64,000 nucleotides of DNA from Conchocele bisecta (taxonomy: Eukaryota; Mollusca; Bivalvia; Lucinida; Thyasiridae). Shown one piece after another: positions 22,236-35,567 of the stretch. A model generated the notes under the pieces. That model did no database searches. It worked only from the letters and a program-made list of their open reading frames with translations, and was not told the DNA's origin. How positions within the stretch are numbered: the first letter of the stretch is position 1; each line of letters starts with the position of its first letter. The stretch covers positions 23,549,505-23,613,504 of the forward strand of contig CM055274.1 in NCBI GenBank assembly GCA_029237695.1, in the 5' to 3' direction. A program made the position numbers and the translations under genes.

Positions 22236-23900
22236 TTTTTTAGCTCACCTGAGCGGAGCTCATGTGAGCTATTGTTACCGCAATGTGTCCGTCGTCGTCC
22301 GTCGTCCGTCGTCCGTGAACATTTTCAAACGTCTTCTCCTCGGTAACCATTGGGCCTATAGTCACCAACCTTCATGGTCATGGTCCTTAGGTAGGCGGAT
22401 TACATAATTGTTAAAATGACGTCATTACGCAATCCAAGATGGCCAACCGGATTTCGACAAAACTTGGTAGGAATGATCAATGTACAATGCTCTTTCAAAG
22501 TTGTTAAAATGGTGACCCCGGGGCCACAAATGGGCGTGGCCCATGGGGTCAAATTGGGGTAAAATTTTATTTTTGGCCGAATATGGTCATGTCATATATC
22601 AAATTGAAGGTATCAATGAGGCGATCACTCTGATGCATTTTTTGTCGAAATTGGATTATGTCATCCAAGATGGCCGCCGAAAGGTCAAAAGGTCGTCCTT
22701 TTATTAGAAATTTCAAAATTATTCTTCACATGAACCGCTTGGCCCATGGTAGCCAAACTTAAACATTTTGGTCCATGGGTGAAGCCTTTTCAGATTTGTT
22801 AAAATGGAGGTCATCGCTAATCCAAGATGGCCGCCGTCTAAAAATAGCATAAATTCTTAAAAAATCTTCTTCTCATGAACCGCCAGCCTGATTTCGACAA
22901 AACTTGGCAAGAATGATCGATGTACAATGCTCTTTCAAAGTTGTTAAAATGGTGACCCCGGGGTCAAAAATTGGCGTGGCCCGTGGGGTCAAATTTTATT
23001 TTTGACCGAATATGGTTATGTTATATATCAAATCGAAGGTATCAATGAGGCGATAACTCTGGTACATTTTTTGTCGAAATCGGATTGTTATGTCATCCAT
23101 GATGGCCGCCGAAATGTCAAAAGGTCGTTCTTTTATTAGAGATTTCAAAATTCTTCTTCACATGAACCGCTTGGCCCATGGTAGCTAAACTTAAAAGTTA
23201 TGGTCCATGGGTGAAGCCTTTTCAGATTTGTTAAAGTGGAGGTCATCGCTAATCCAAGATGGCCGTCGTCTAAAAATATCATAAATTCTTAAAAAATCTT
23301 CTTCTCATGAACCGCTTGCCGGATTTAGACAAATCTTCGTAGGAATGATCAATGTACACTGCTCTTTTAAAGTTGTTAAAATGGTGAAACCAGGGTGAAA
23401 AATGGGCGTGGCCCGTGGGGTCAAATTTTATTTTTTGACCGAATATGGTCATGTTATATATGAAATCGAAGGTATCAATGAGGCGATCACTCTGGTACAT
23501 TTTTTTTGTCGAAATCGGATTGGTTATGTCATCCAAGATGGCCGCCGAAATGTCAAAAGGTCGTTCTTTTATTAGATATTTCAAAATTATTCTTCACATG
23601 AACCGCTTGGTCCATGGTACCCAAACTTAAAAGTTATGGTCCATGGGTGACGCATTTTCAGATTTGTTAAAATGGAGGTCATCGCTAATCCAAGATGGCC
23701 GCCGTCTAAAAATATCATAAATTCTTAAAAAATCTTCTACTCATGAACCGCTAGCCGGATTTCGACGAAACTTGGTAGGAATGATCGATGTAGATTGCTC
23801 TTTCAAAGGTGTTAAAATGGCGACCCCGGAGTCAAAAATGGGCGTGGCCCGTGGGATCAAATTGGGGTCAAATTTTTTCGCAATAAAATCAATATTTGAT
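22236..23900 (+). repeat. TTTTAGCTCACCTGAGCG dispersed repeat with ~435-bp tandem core
   Basis: Starts TTTTTTAGCTCACCTGAGCG and GAGCTCATGTGAGCTATTG, then a GTCCGTCGTCCGTCGTCC run, then about three and a half copies of a ~435-bp unit (marker GATTTCGACAAAACTTGG near 22451, 22890, 23324 and 23759; TCCAAGATGGCCGCCG twice per unit). This style of repeat is abundant in bivalve genomes. Another copy is at 50276-54600. Confidence 0.85.
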
Positions 23901-24187
23901 GGAATTTCATCAAATAATTTTTTTGGGGTGGGTGACTTTTTTTGTTATTGATGAAAAAGTACTTACTTTTAAATATTTTTTACATTTAATGTGTTTAATA
24001 GCCAAAAGTTTGTCGGCGGCAAAACGTAGAACAGACAGTAACATATAGTATATCCATCCCACTGGTCTGTCGGATGATACTTTAAACTGTGGTCCCGTTT
24101 CTATGACATTAGCTGTTGTTGGGACGTTAAACCCATTCACTTTCACTTTTTATCTGGCCTTGCTTAGAAACCAATAATGTATTACAA

Positions 24188-24570
24188 GAGCTCCAGGTAA
24201 GCTTTGTGTCTAAAGCAAATGGATTATTGATTTTCTTCATTACTAAATAGGGAACAAATTATAAAAAAATGTATAACATTTAAACACTCACTTATTTGAG
24301 CTGCAAAAAGCAAACACTGTTTCATTACTAAATAGGGAACAAATGATAGAAAAATGTATTCAGTTTAAACATTCACTTAAATATGAGTTGCTTTGCAGCT
24401 CAACTAAGTGAATTTTCAAATTTATTACAGTATTTTCACTACTCAATTTGAAAATCAATGCGTATTTTCACATTGCTGTGCATATGTTGTACTCCCACTT
24501 TTGATAATCAATGTGTATTCAGCTAAAATAATTTCGTAAAATACGCTAATACGCACCTTATCTGCAGCTC
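24188..24570. mobile_element. hAT-like MITE (GAGCTCCAGRTAAGC family II), copy 1
   Basis: Ends GAGCTCCAGGTAAGC / CACCTTATCTGCAGCTC. The interior shares CTTTGTGTCTAAA, GGGAACAAATGATA and TTTGAAAATCAATGCGTATT with copies at 25474 and 62690. Same terminal dodecamer as family I but a different interior. Confidence 0.75.
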
Positions 24571-24572
24571 AG

Positions 24573-24755
24573 TAGCCGATCTCATCAACATTGCAAAGTA
24601 TACTTATCTAGCAAAGTATACTTTGAGGGAGAAATTTTCAATTTAAGGATAAATTTATTAATTTTTATCATACTGAATTTATTACATTATCACAGCCATT
24701 TTGGCTGTGATAATGTAATATATTCAGTATAATAATTCTGCATACTTTTAATCAT
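24573..24755. mobile_element. Palindromic MITE (TTACATTATCACAGCCA family), truncated copy
   Basis: Starts GTAGCCGATCTCATCAACAT and AAAGTATACTTTGAGGGAG, then the central hairpin ATTACATTATCACAGCCA/TGGCTGTGATAATG. The far arm is cut short. It directly abuts the hAT-like element ending at 24570. Confidence 0.75.
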
Positions 24756-25137
24756 CACATGTACACGCGTTAGTAACATCCTTCCTTTTTCACCAATTTT
24801 GATAATAGTTGGCCACACTGTGTGTCTATGGATGATGCTTTGTTTTGCATATGACCCACTTACGACCGCCAAGGTCAAGGCCAATGTCACTGAGGACTGA
24901 TGTTCACTTTGTTTGTGAGACAAATATGTTAAACGTAATAACGATGACCTTATTTATTTTGTATTTATTAATTATCAGGTGGAGCATATATTGATCAAGA
25001 TAGATCTGCGGAGTGGACGCTCGGACAAATACAAACATGCCTTGTTTACAGGTATGTAATATATTCTCCTTTAAATATTTGGCCATAGCCACTGCCTGAA
25101 AATAGATCGTACAATGTTTTAGAATTGCATAGCTTCA

Positions 25138-25437
25138 GTAGCCTATTTCACCAACATTGCAAAGTATACTTTACTAGCAAAGTATACTTTGAGGGAGTAA
25201 TCATTTATTTTTCCTGAAATGCATTATTTCATATAGAACTAACAAATGCATATGTTTCATGATTAAAAGTATGCAGAATTATTATACTGAATTTATTACA
25301 TTATCACAGCCATTAAATGGCTGTGATAATGTAATAAATTCAGTATAATAAAAATTAATAAATTTATCCTTAAATTGAAAATTTCTCCCTCAAAGTATAC
25401 TTTGCTAGAAAAGTATACTTTGCAATGTTGGTGAAAA
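25138..25437. mobile_element. Palindromic MITE, full copy
   Basis: GTAGCCTATTTCACCAACAT at the left and AATGTTGGTGAAA at the right, with AAAGTATACTTTGAGGGAG in both arms. The central hairpin has ~30-bp arms (TACTGAATTTATTACATTAT ...). No ORF. Confidence 0.82.
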
Positions 25438-25473
25438 AAGCTCCAGATAAGCATCGCAGCCGCACAGTCTGCA

Positions 25474-25842
25474 GAGCTCCAGATAAGCTGTCTTTGTGTC
25501 TAAAACGTACTGCATGTATATCCCCTGATTTCAAAATCATTGCATATTTTACTTTTACAAATATGGTATGGATTTTCTTCAAACTCAATAGGGAACAAAT
25601 GATAACAAAATATAACAAATTTAAACATTCACTTATTTGGGCTGCAAAAAGCAAACACTGCTTTTTATAGCGCAACTAAGTGAATTTTCAACTTTATGAC
25701 AGTATTTTCTCTACTCAATTTGAAAATCAATGCGTATTTTCACATTGCTGTGCGTATTTTGTACACCCACTTTTGATAATGAATGCGTATTCAGCTAAAA
25801 TAAATGCGTAAAATACGCCAATACGCACCTTATCTGGAGCTC
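25474..25842. mobile_element. hAT-like MITE family II, copy 2
   Basis: GAGCTCCAGATAAGCTG at the left, CACCTTATCTGGAGCTC at the right. The interior matches 24188-24570. A short extra GCTCCAGATAAGC at 25439 suggests a second truncated end beside it. Confidence 0.78.
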
Positions 25843-26240
25843 TGAGACTGATCAGAGCCTATGCTGTTTGCCATTGAGTCGCTGAAGTTCTTGAGAAAGT
25901 AAACCGAATGTGGTGGGTAGACCGAATGTCCAACGATAAAAGTAAAAATAATGTAATTTTATTCTTGTTTTACTTTTCTATTCCAAGCTTCAAATCACGT
26001 CTTCCTTTGTCCATTTCTGGTTTTATGACGCTAGCTAGCCTTACTTACATGGCTGATATACTTAAAAGCTCTTAAATATCATACAAAATCAATTTTATTT
26101 GTTCAATGTTTTTTCGGTCTTGTAAATTTTTGACTCCGTCTGGTAAAAAATTCTTTGAATGTCCTGTAAAGTTTTGGCAGTTTTTCTGAGACTGAAAATA
26201 CATATTGTAAATATGAAACCCCATCTGATACACAGTGTTT

Positions 26241-26718
26241 TTAAAGGTACATGCCCACTCAGTAGGCGCAAAATATTCTTTATATCAGACATTTTCGGGC
26301 AAAATTCTCGAATTACCCCACGTGTTGATTGAAATTATTATACATTTTATATTAGACGTAAATTTCCACACTGATATCAGGGGCGATACCCGTGTTTCCT
26401 TAAAATGTTAACAGACATTACTATTTATTCTCTGTATTTATTTTTTGATGTGCAATGATCATATTTTATAATCAGTTGAAAATATTTTTTTTCAGGTGAC
26501 ATATTTAATTAGTATAACAAATATCATGCCTCATTTGCATACCAAAATAGCCTTATACCACCGCGAGTCACTATCAGTAATATAAATATTACTAAGTAAT
26601 TATATCTGTATAGCACACACTCGTAATCTTTAGAACTGGTGGAATAGTGATCGACACAATTATACACTTATTTAATTCCCATAGTTTGTGCCTATTAATC
26701 AATGGGCATGTACCTTAA
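26241..26718. mobile_element. piggyBac-like MITE (TTAA-flanked), copy 1
   Basis: TTAA then AGGTACATGCCCACTCAGTA at the left; TAATCAATGGGCATGTACC then TTAA at the right. The interior includes TTTGATGTGCAATGATCATA and GCCTCATTTGCATACCAAAA. TTAA duplication is the mark of piggyBac-type insertion. Confidence 0.72.
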
Positions 26719-26721
26719 AGT

Positions 26722-26840
26722 TTAAGAATAAATTTATTAATTTCATTATACTGAATTTATTACATTATCACAGCCATTTTGGCTGTGATAATGTAATGAA
26801 TTCAGTATAATAATTCTGCATACTTTTAATCATTAAATAT
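26722..26840. mobile_element. Palindromic MITE, core only
   Basis: Keeps AATAAATTTATTAATTTCAT and the central hairpin around TCACAGCCATTTTGGCTGTG. Both outer arms are missing. It sits between the piggyBac-like MITE ending at 26718 and the tandem array. Confidence 0.75.
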
Positions 26841-27683
26841 ATGCAAGTACATGTATACACTTATTTAATTCCCAGAATAAAAACAAAAAGTTTTGTTATA
26901 AATATCACATATAGCGAAACAGCGATAGCATCTATTGTTTTAATAATATGCATACATATTTTGTATCTTTTTTATTGCCCGATCGCGTCTTCCGGCATTA
27001 GCCATCATTTCACGACAATATTCGACGCAAAAAAAATGTCGAAAATCGTCAAAATGAGAAAAAAACAACCTTCTATTAATAGAAAAGGGGGAGATAATTT
27101 GGTTTCCCATAAGCATAATATGGCAAATTTCTCAAAGAAGAACCATTTTTCAGCTATGGGACATTGCCAGAATGTTAGCTGTAGTGATTGTATCAAGTAA
27201 AATGTCTGCTTCAGGAAATTTGGCAAATTCTGTCAGAAGAAACCAATTACCGTATTTACCATAGCTATTTTTTACTTATCGGAAACTGGATTTTTTGGCA
27301 AAAATCTTCAAATTTTGCTTATGCAGCACAACTCAGTTTTGGGTAATTTCTTAGCTACATTTGTATAGATAGCCTTTGTATAATGTTTTCTGGACTCATT
27401 GAATCAATTTGTAATACTGAAATCAGTGAATGTTGCCTGTGTGTGAAACCAAAATTTACTCAATAACCTTGAATTTTCTGGGTTGGTTTTGAATTTTGTC
27501 CATTATTGCATAACATTTGTTACAGGAAATAGCAAAACCAATCAGTTGTGTGAAACAGTGTTCGACTCAATGAGTAAATGTCATTGTGTAAAGCATTTAT
27601 GCGGTTATTCGTATAACAGGGCATCATTAGTGGACCAACGGAAATCATGAAATCGTTAAATTTTCTATGCTGGTTTGAGGGTT

Positions 27684-27712
27684 GTCGCGACATACTAAAT
27701 ATGTCGCGACTC
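27684..27712. repeat. Hairpin in each unit of the 880-bp array (representative copy)
   Basis: GTCGCGACATA, five bases (CTAAA), then TATGTCGCGAC: 11-bp arms. The same site recurs once per unit (for example near 29081, 29957, 30839, 32599, 34364 and 35248). In several units the left arm reads GTTGCGACATA, which still pairs by G-U in RNA. Role unknown. Confidence 0.8.
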
Positions 27713-28073
27713 GCACTGTACTGACCCAATCAATGCGAAAACATATTTCGATGAAAGTTAATGAATACTTGTTATAATTAATACAAAATCAGAAAAGTAT
27801 CTCCTTCTATATGACCCTGTTTATACAGGATGTTTGCAATGGTACCAGTTGTATCTTTTTAATTGCCCGATCGCGTCTTCCGGCATTGGCCATCATTTCA
27901 CGACAATATTCAACGCAAAAAAAAATGTCGAAAATCGTCAAAATGAGAAAAAAACAACCTTCTATTAATTGAAAAGGGGGAGATAATTTGGTTTCCCATA
28001 AGCATAATATGGCAAATTTCTCAAAGAAGTACCATTTTTCAGCTATGGGACATTGCCAGAATGTTAGCTGTAG

Positions 28074-28573
28074 NNNNNNNNNNNNNNNNNNNNNNNNNNN
28101 NNNNNNNNNNNNNNNNNNNNNNNNNNNNNNNNNNNNNNNNNNNNNNNNNNNNNNNNNNNNNNNNNNNNNNNNNNNNNNNNNNNNNNNNNNNNNNNNNNNN
28201 NNNNNNNNNNNNNNNNNNNNNNNNNNNNNNNNNNNNNNNNNNNNNNNNNNNNNNNNNNNNNNNNNNNNNNNNNNNNNNNNNNNNNNNNNNNNNNNNNNNN
28301 NNNNNNNNNNNNNNNNNNNNNNNNNNNNNNNNNNNNNNNNNNNNNNNNNNNNNNNNNNNNNNNNNNNNNNNNNNNNNNNNNNNNNNNNNNNNNNNNNNNN
28401 NNNNNNNNNNNNNNNNNNNNNNNNNNNNNNNNNNNNNNNNNNNNNNNNNNNNNNNNNNNNNNNNNNNNNNNNNNNNNNNNNNNNNNNNNNNNNNNNNNNN
28501 NNNNNNNNNNNNNNNNNNNNNNNNNNNNNNNNNNNNNNNNNNNNNNNNNNNNNNNNNNNNNNNNNNNNNNNNN
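28074..28573. other. Assembly gap of 500 N inside the tandem array
   Basis: Exactly 500 N. Sequence before the gap ends GTTAGCTGTAG and sequence after begins GTTAGCTGTAG. Removing the gap and one copy of this 11-mer restores an 884-bp period. The gap is therefore a placeholder for an unknown whole number of units, possibly zero. Confidence 0.97.
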
Positions 28574-31500
28574 GTTAGCTGTAGTGATTGTATCAAGTAA
28601 AATGTCTGCTTCAGGAAATTTGGCAAATTCTGTCAGAAGAAACCAATTACCGTATTTACCATAGTTATTTGTTACTTATCGGAAACTGGATTATTTTTTG
28701 GCAAAAATCTTCAAATTTTGCTTATCCAGCACAACTTTTGGGTAATTTCTTTGCTACATTTGTATAGATAGCCGGTGTACAATGTTTTCTGGACCCATTG
28801 AATCAATTTGTAATACTGAAATGAGTGTTGCCTGTGTGTGAAACCAAAGTTTACTCAATAACCTTGAATTTTGTGGGTTGGTTTTGAACTTTGTCCATTA
28901 TTGCATAACATTTGTTACAGGAAATAGCAAAACCAATCAGTTGTGTGAAACAGTGTTCGACTCAATGAGTAAATGTCATTGCGTAAAGCATTTATGCGGT
29001 TATTCGTATAACAGGGCATCATTAGTGGACCAACGGAAATCATGAAATCGTTAAATTTTCTATGCTGGTTTGAGGGTTGTTGCGACATACTAAATATGTC
29101 GCGACTCGCACTGTACTGACCCAATCAATGCGAAAACATATTTCGATGAAAGTTAATGAATACTTGTTATAATTAATACAAAATCAGAAAAGTATCTCCT
29201 TCTATATGACCCTGTTTATACAGGCTGTTTGCAATGGTACCAGTTGTATCATTTTTATTGCCCGATCGCGTCTTCCGGCATTTGCATCATTTCACGAAAA
29301 TATTCGACGCAAAAAGAAATGTCGAAAATCGTCAAAATGAGAAAAAAACAACCTTCTATTAGTGGAAAAGGGGGAGATAATTTGGTTTCCCATAAGCATA
29401 ATATGGCAAATTTCTCAAAGAAGTACCATTTTTCAGCTATGGGACATTGCCAGAATGTTAGCTGTAGTGATTGTATCAAGTAAAATGTCTGCTTCAGGAA
29501 ATTTGCCAAATTCTGTCACAAGAAACCAATTACCGTATTTACCATAGTTATTTTTTACTTATCGGAAACTGGATTTTTTGGCAAAAATCTTCCAATTTTG
29601 CTTATCCAGCACAACTTTTGGGTAATTTCTTTGCTACATTTGTATAGATAGCCGGTGTACAATGTTTTCTGGACCCATTGAATCAATTTGTAATACTGAA
29701 ATGAGTGTTGCCTGTGTGTGAAACCAAAGTTTACTCAATAACCTTGAATTTTGTGGGTTTGTTTTGAATTTTGTCCATTATTGCATAACGTTTGTTTCAG
29801 GAAATAGCAAATACAATCAGTAGTGTGAAACAGTGTTCGACTCAATGAGTAAATGTCATTGTGTAAAGCATTTATGCAGTTATTCGTATAACAGGGCATC
29901 ATTAGTGGACGAACGGAAATCATGAAATCGTTAAATTTTCTATGCTGGTTTGAGGGTAGTCGCGACATACTAAATATGTCGCGACTCGCACTGTACTGAC
30001 CCAATCAATGCGAAAACATATTTCGATGAAAGTTAATGAATACTTGTTATAATTAATACAAAATCAGAAAAGTATCTCCTTCTATATGACCCTGTTTATA
30101 CAGGCTGTTTGCAATGGTACCAGTTGTATCTTTTTTATTGCCCGATCGCATCTTCCGGCATTTGCCATCATTTCACGACAATATTCGACACAAAAAAAAA
30201 TGTCGAAAATCGTCAAAATGAGAAAAAACAACCTTCTAATAATGGAAAAGGTGGAGATAATTTGGTTTCCCATAAGCATAATATGGCAAATTTCTCAAAG
30301 AAGTACCACTTTTCAGCTATGGGACATTGCCAGAATGTTAGCTGTAGTGATCGTATCAAGTAAAATGTCTGCTTCAGGAAATTTGCCAAATTCTGTCAGA
30401 AGAAACCAATTACCGTATTCACCATTGTTATTTTTTACTTATCGGAAACTGGATTTTTTGGCAAAAATCTTCCAATTTTGCTTATCCAGCACAACATTTG
30501 GGTAATTTCTTTGCTACATTTGTATAGATAGCCTGTGTACAATGTTTTCTGAACTCATTGAATCAATTTGTAATACTGAAATGAGTGTTGCCTGTGTGTG
30601 AAACCAAAATTTACTCAATAACCTTGAATTTTGTGGGTTGGTTTTGAATTTTGTCCATTATTGCATAACGTTTGTTACAGGAAATAGCAAAACCAATCAG
30701 TTGTGTGAAACAGTGTTCGACTCAATGAGTAAATGTCATTGCGTAAAGCATTTATGCGGTTATTCGTATAACAGGGCATCATTAGTGGACCAACGGAAAT
30801 CATGAAATCGTTAAATTTTCTATGCTGGTTTGAGGGTTGTCGCGACATACTAAATATGTCGCGACTCGCACTGTACTGACCCAATCAATGCGAAAACATA
30901 TTTCGATGAAAGTTAATGAATACTTGTTATAATTAATACAAAATCAGAAAATTATCTCCTTCTATATGACCCTGTTTATACAGGCTGTTTGCAATGGTAC
31001 CAGTTGTATCTTTTGTATTGCCCGATCGCGTCTTCCGGCATTTGCCATCATTTCACGACAATATTCGACGCAAAAAAAAATATCGAAAATCGTCAAAATG
31101 AGAAAAAAACAACCTTCTAATAATGGAAAAGGGGGAGATAATTTGGTTTCCCATAAGCATAATATGGCAAATTTCTCAAAGAAGTACCACTTTTCAGCTA
31201 TGGGACATTGCCAGAATGTTAGCTGTAGTGATTGTATCAAGTAAAATGTCTGCTTCAGGAAATTTGGCAAATTCTGTCAGAAGAAACCAATTACCGTATT
31301 TACCGTAGCTATTTTTTACGTATCGGAAACTGGATTTTTTGGCAAAACTCTTCCAATTTGGCTTATCCAGCACAACTTTTGGGTAATTTCTTTGCTACAT
31401 TTGTTTAGATAGCCTATGTACAATGTTTTCTGAACTCATTGAATCAATTTGTAATACTGAAATGAGTGTTGCCTGTGTGTGAAACCAAAATTTACTCAAT

Positions 31501-34500
31501 AACCTTGAATTTTGTGGGTTGGTTTTGAATTTTGTCCATTATTGCATAACGTTTGTTACAGGAAATAGCAAAACCAATCAGTTGTGTGAAACAGTGTTCG
31601 ACTCAATGAGTAAATGTCATTGCGTAAAGCATTTATGCGGTTATTCGTATAATAGGGCATCATTAGTGGACCAACGGAACTCATGAAATCGTTAAATTTT
31701 CTATGCTGGTTTGAGGGTTGTTGCCACATACTAAATATGTCGCGACTCGCACTGTACTGACCCAATCAATGCGAAAACATATTTCAATGAAAGTTAATGA
31801 ATACTTGTTATAATTAATACAAAATCAGTAAAGTATCTCCTTCTATATGACCCTGTTTATACAGGCTGTTTGCAATGGTACCAGTTGTATCTTTTTTATT
31901 GCCCGATCGCGTCTTCCGGCATTTGCCATCATTTCACGACAAAGTTCGACGCAAAACAATTGGCGAAAATCGTCAAAATGAGAAAAAAACAACCTTCTAA
32001 TAATGGAAAAGGGGGAGATAATTTGGTTTCCCATAAGCATAATATGGCAAATTTCTCAAAGAAGTACCACTTTTCAGCTATGGGACATTGCCAGAATGTT
32101 AGTTGTAGTGATTGTATCAAGTAAAATGTCTGCTTCAGGAAATTTGGCAAATTCTGTCAGAAGAAACCAATTACCGTATTTACCATAGTTATTTTTTACT
32201 TATCGGAAACTGGATTTTTTGGCAAAACTCTTCCAATTTGCTTATCCAGCACAACTTTTGGGTAATTTCTTTGCTACATTTGTATAGATAGCCTGTGTAC
32301 AATGTTTTCTGGACCCATTGAATCAATTTGTAATACTGAAATGAGTGTTGCCTGTTTGTGAAACCAAAGTTTACTCAATAACCTTGAATTTTGTGGCTTG
32401 GTTTTGAATTTTGTCCATTATTGCATAACATTTGTTTCAGGAAATAGCGAATCCAATCAGTTGTGTGAAACAGTGTTCGACTCAATGAGTAAATGTCATT
32501 GCGTAAAGCATTGATGCGGTTATTCGTATAACAGGGCATCATTAATGGACCAACGGAAATCATGAAATCGTTAAATTTTCTATGCTGGTTTGAGGGTTGT
32601 TGCGACATACTAAATATGTCGCGACTCGCACTGTACTGACCCAATCAATGCGAAAACATATTTCGATGAAAGTTAATGAATACTTGTTATAATTAATACA
32701 AAATCAGAAAAGTATCTCCTTCTATATGACCCTGTTTATACAGGCTGTTTGCAATGGTACCAGTTGTATCATTTTTATTGTCCGATCGCGTCTTCCGGCA
32801 TTTGCCATCATTTCACGACAATATTCGACGCAAAAAGAAATGTCGAAAATCGTCAAAATGAGAAAAAAACAACCTTCTATTAATGGAAAAGGGGGAGATA
32901 ATTTGGTTTCCCATAAGCATAATATGGCAAATTTCTCAAAGAAATACCATTTTTCAGCTATGGGACATTGCCAGAATGTTAGCTGTAGTGATTGTATCAA
33001 GTAAAATGTCTGCTTCAGGAAATTTGGCAAATTCTGTCAGAAGAAACCAATTACCGTATTTACCGTAGCTTTTTTTTACTTATCGGAAACTGGATTTTTT
33101 GGCAAAACTCTTCCAATTTTGCTTATCCAGCACAACTTTTGGGTAATTTCTTTGCTACATTTGTATAGATAGCCTGTGTACAATGTTTTCTGAACTCATT
33201 GAATCAATTTGTAATACTGAAATGAGTGTTGCCTGTGTGTGAAGCCAAAATTTACTCAATAACCTTGAATTTTGTGGGTTGGTTTTGAATTTTGTCCATT
33301 ATTGCATAACGTTTGTTACAGGAAATAGCAAAACCAATCAGTTGTGTGAAACAGTGTTCGACTCAATGAGTAAATGTCATTGCGTAAAGCATTTATGCGG
33401 TTATTCGTATAATAGGGCATCATATAGTGGACCAACGGAAATCATGAAATCGTTAAATTTTCTATGCTGGTTTGAGGGCTGTTGCGACATACTAAATATG
33501 TCGCGACTCGCACTGTACTGACCCAATCAATGCAAAAACATATTTCGATGAAAGTTAATGAATACTTGTTATAATTAATACAAAATCAGAAAAGTATCTC
33601 CTTCTATATCACCCTGTTTATACAGGCTGTTTGCAATGGTACCAGTTGTATCTTTTTTATTGCCCGATCGCATCTTCTGGCATTTGCCATCATTTCACGA
33701 CAATGTTCGACGCAAAAAAAATTGTTGAAAACCGTCAAAATGAGAAAAAAACAACCTTCTAATAATGGATAAGGGGGAGATAATTTGTTTTCCCATAAGC
33801 ATAATATGGCAAATTTCTCAAAGAAGTACCACTTTTCAGCTATGGGACATTGCCAGAATGTTAGCTGTAGTGATTGTATCAAGTAAAATGTCTGCTTCAG
33901 GAAATTTGTCAAATTCTGTCAGAAGAAACCAATTACCGTATTCACCATAGTTATTTTTTATTTATCGGAAACTGGATTTTTTGGCAAAAATCTTCCAATT
34001 TTGCTTATCCAGCACAACTTTTGGGTAATTTCTTTGCTACATTTATATAGATAGCCGGTGTACAATGTTTTCTGGACCCATTGAATCTATTTGTAATACT
34101 GAAATGAGTGTTGCCTGTGTGCGAAACCAAAGTTTACTCAATAACCTTGAATTTTGTGGCTTGGTTTTGAATTTTGTCCATTATTGCATAACATTTGTTA
34201 CAGGAAATAGCAAATCCAATCAGTTGTGTGAAACAGTGTTCGACTCAATGAGTAAATGTCATTGCGTAAAGCATTTATGCGGTTATTCGTATAACAGGGC
34301 ATCATTAGTGGACCAACGGAAATCATGAAATCGTTAAATTTTCTATGCTGGTTTGAGGGTTGTTGCGACATACTAAATATGTCGCGACTCGCACTGTACT
34401 GACCCAATCAATGCGAAAACATATTTCGATGAAAGTTAATGAATACTTGTTATAATTAATACAAAATCAGAAAATTATCTCCTTCTATATGACCCTGTTT

Positions 34501-35567
34501 ATACAGGCTGTTTGCAATGGTACCAGTTGTATCTTTTGTATTGCCCGATCGCGTCTTCCGGCATTTGCCATCATTTCACGACAATATTCGACGCAAAAAA
34601 AATATCGAAAATCGTCAAAATGAGAAAAAAACAACCTTCTAATAATGGAAAAGGGGGAGATAATTTGGTTTCCCATAAGCATAATATGGCAAATTTCTCA
34701 AAGAAATACCATTTTTCAGCTATGGGACATTGCCAGAATGTTAGCTGTAGTGATTGTATCAAGTAAAATGTCTGCTTCAGGAAATTTGGCAAATTCTGTC
34801 AGAAGAAACCAATTACCGTATTTACCGTAGCTATTTTTTACTTATCGGAAACTGGATTTTTTGGCAAAACTCTTCCAATTTTGCTTATCCAGCACAACTT
34901 TTGGGTAATTTCTTTGCTACATTTGTATAGATAGCCTGCAATGAGTACAATGTTTTCTGGACTCATTGAATCAATTTGTAATACTGAAATGAGTGTTGCC
35001 TGTGTGTGAAACCAAAATGTTCTCAATAACCTTGAATTTTGTGGGTTGGTTTTGAATTTTGTCCATTATTGCATAACATTTGTTACAGGAAATATAAAAA
35101 AACAATCAGTTGTGTGAAACAGTGTTCGACTCAATGAGTAAATGTCATTGCGTAAAGCATTTATGCGGTTATTCGTATAACAGGGCATCATTAGTGGACC
35201 AACGGAAATATTGAAATCGTTAAAATTTCTATGCTGGTTTGAGGGTTGTTGCGACATACTAAATATGTCGCGACTCGCACTGTACTGACCCAATCAATGC
35301 GAAAACATATTTCAATGAAAGTTAATGAATACTTGTTATAATTAATACAAAATCAGAAAAGTATCTCCTTCTATATGACCCTGTTTATACAGGCTGTTTG
35401 CAATGGTACCAGTTGTATCATTGTTATTGTCCGATCGCGTCTTCCGGCATTTGCCATCATTTCACGACAATATTCGACGCAAAAAGAAATGTCGAAAATA
35501 GTCAAAATGAGAAAAAAACAACCTTTTATAATTAATACAAAATCAGAAAAGTATCTCCTTCTATAGG

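Larger units (their letters stand above)
26965..35567. repeat. ~880-bp tandem array (about ten units, satellite-like)
   Basis: The marker GAAATAGCAAAACCAATCAG (or a close variant) recurs at 27526, 28921, 29801, 30681, 31562, 32441, 33322, 34204 and 35089, giving periods of 879-885 bp once the N gap is allowed for. Units start with a TTTTATTGCCCGATCGCGTC block. The last unit is internally deleted: at about 35524 it jumps to TATAATTAATACAAAATCAG. Units are highly similar, with scattered substitutions, so the array is young or homogenised. Open frames of 60-102 codons recur on both strands simply because the unit repeats; I do not regard them as genes. Confidence 0.92.

Noticed and set aside
27988..28626. 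ORFs of 179-196 codons spanning the gap
   Set aside because: They consist almost wholly of N and are artefacts of the 500-base placeholder.
26965..35567. Evenly spaced repeats as a CRISPR-like array
   Set aside because: Units are ~880 bp with no unique spacers, and the genome is animal with introns; this is a tandem satellite.
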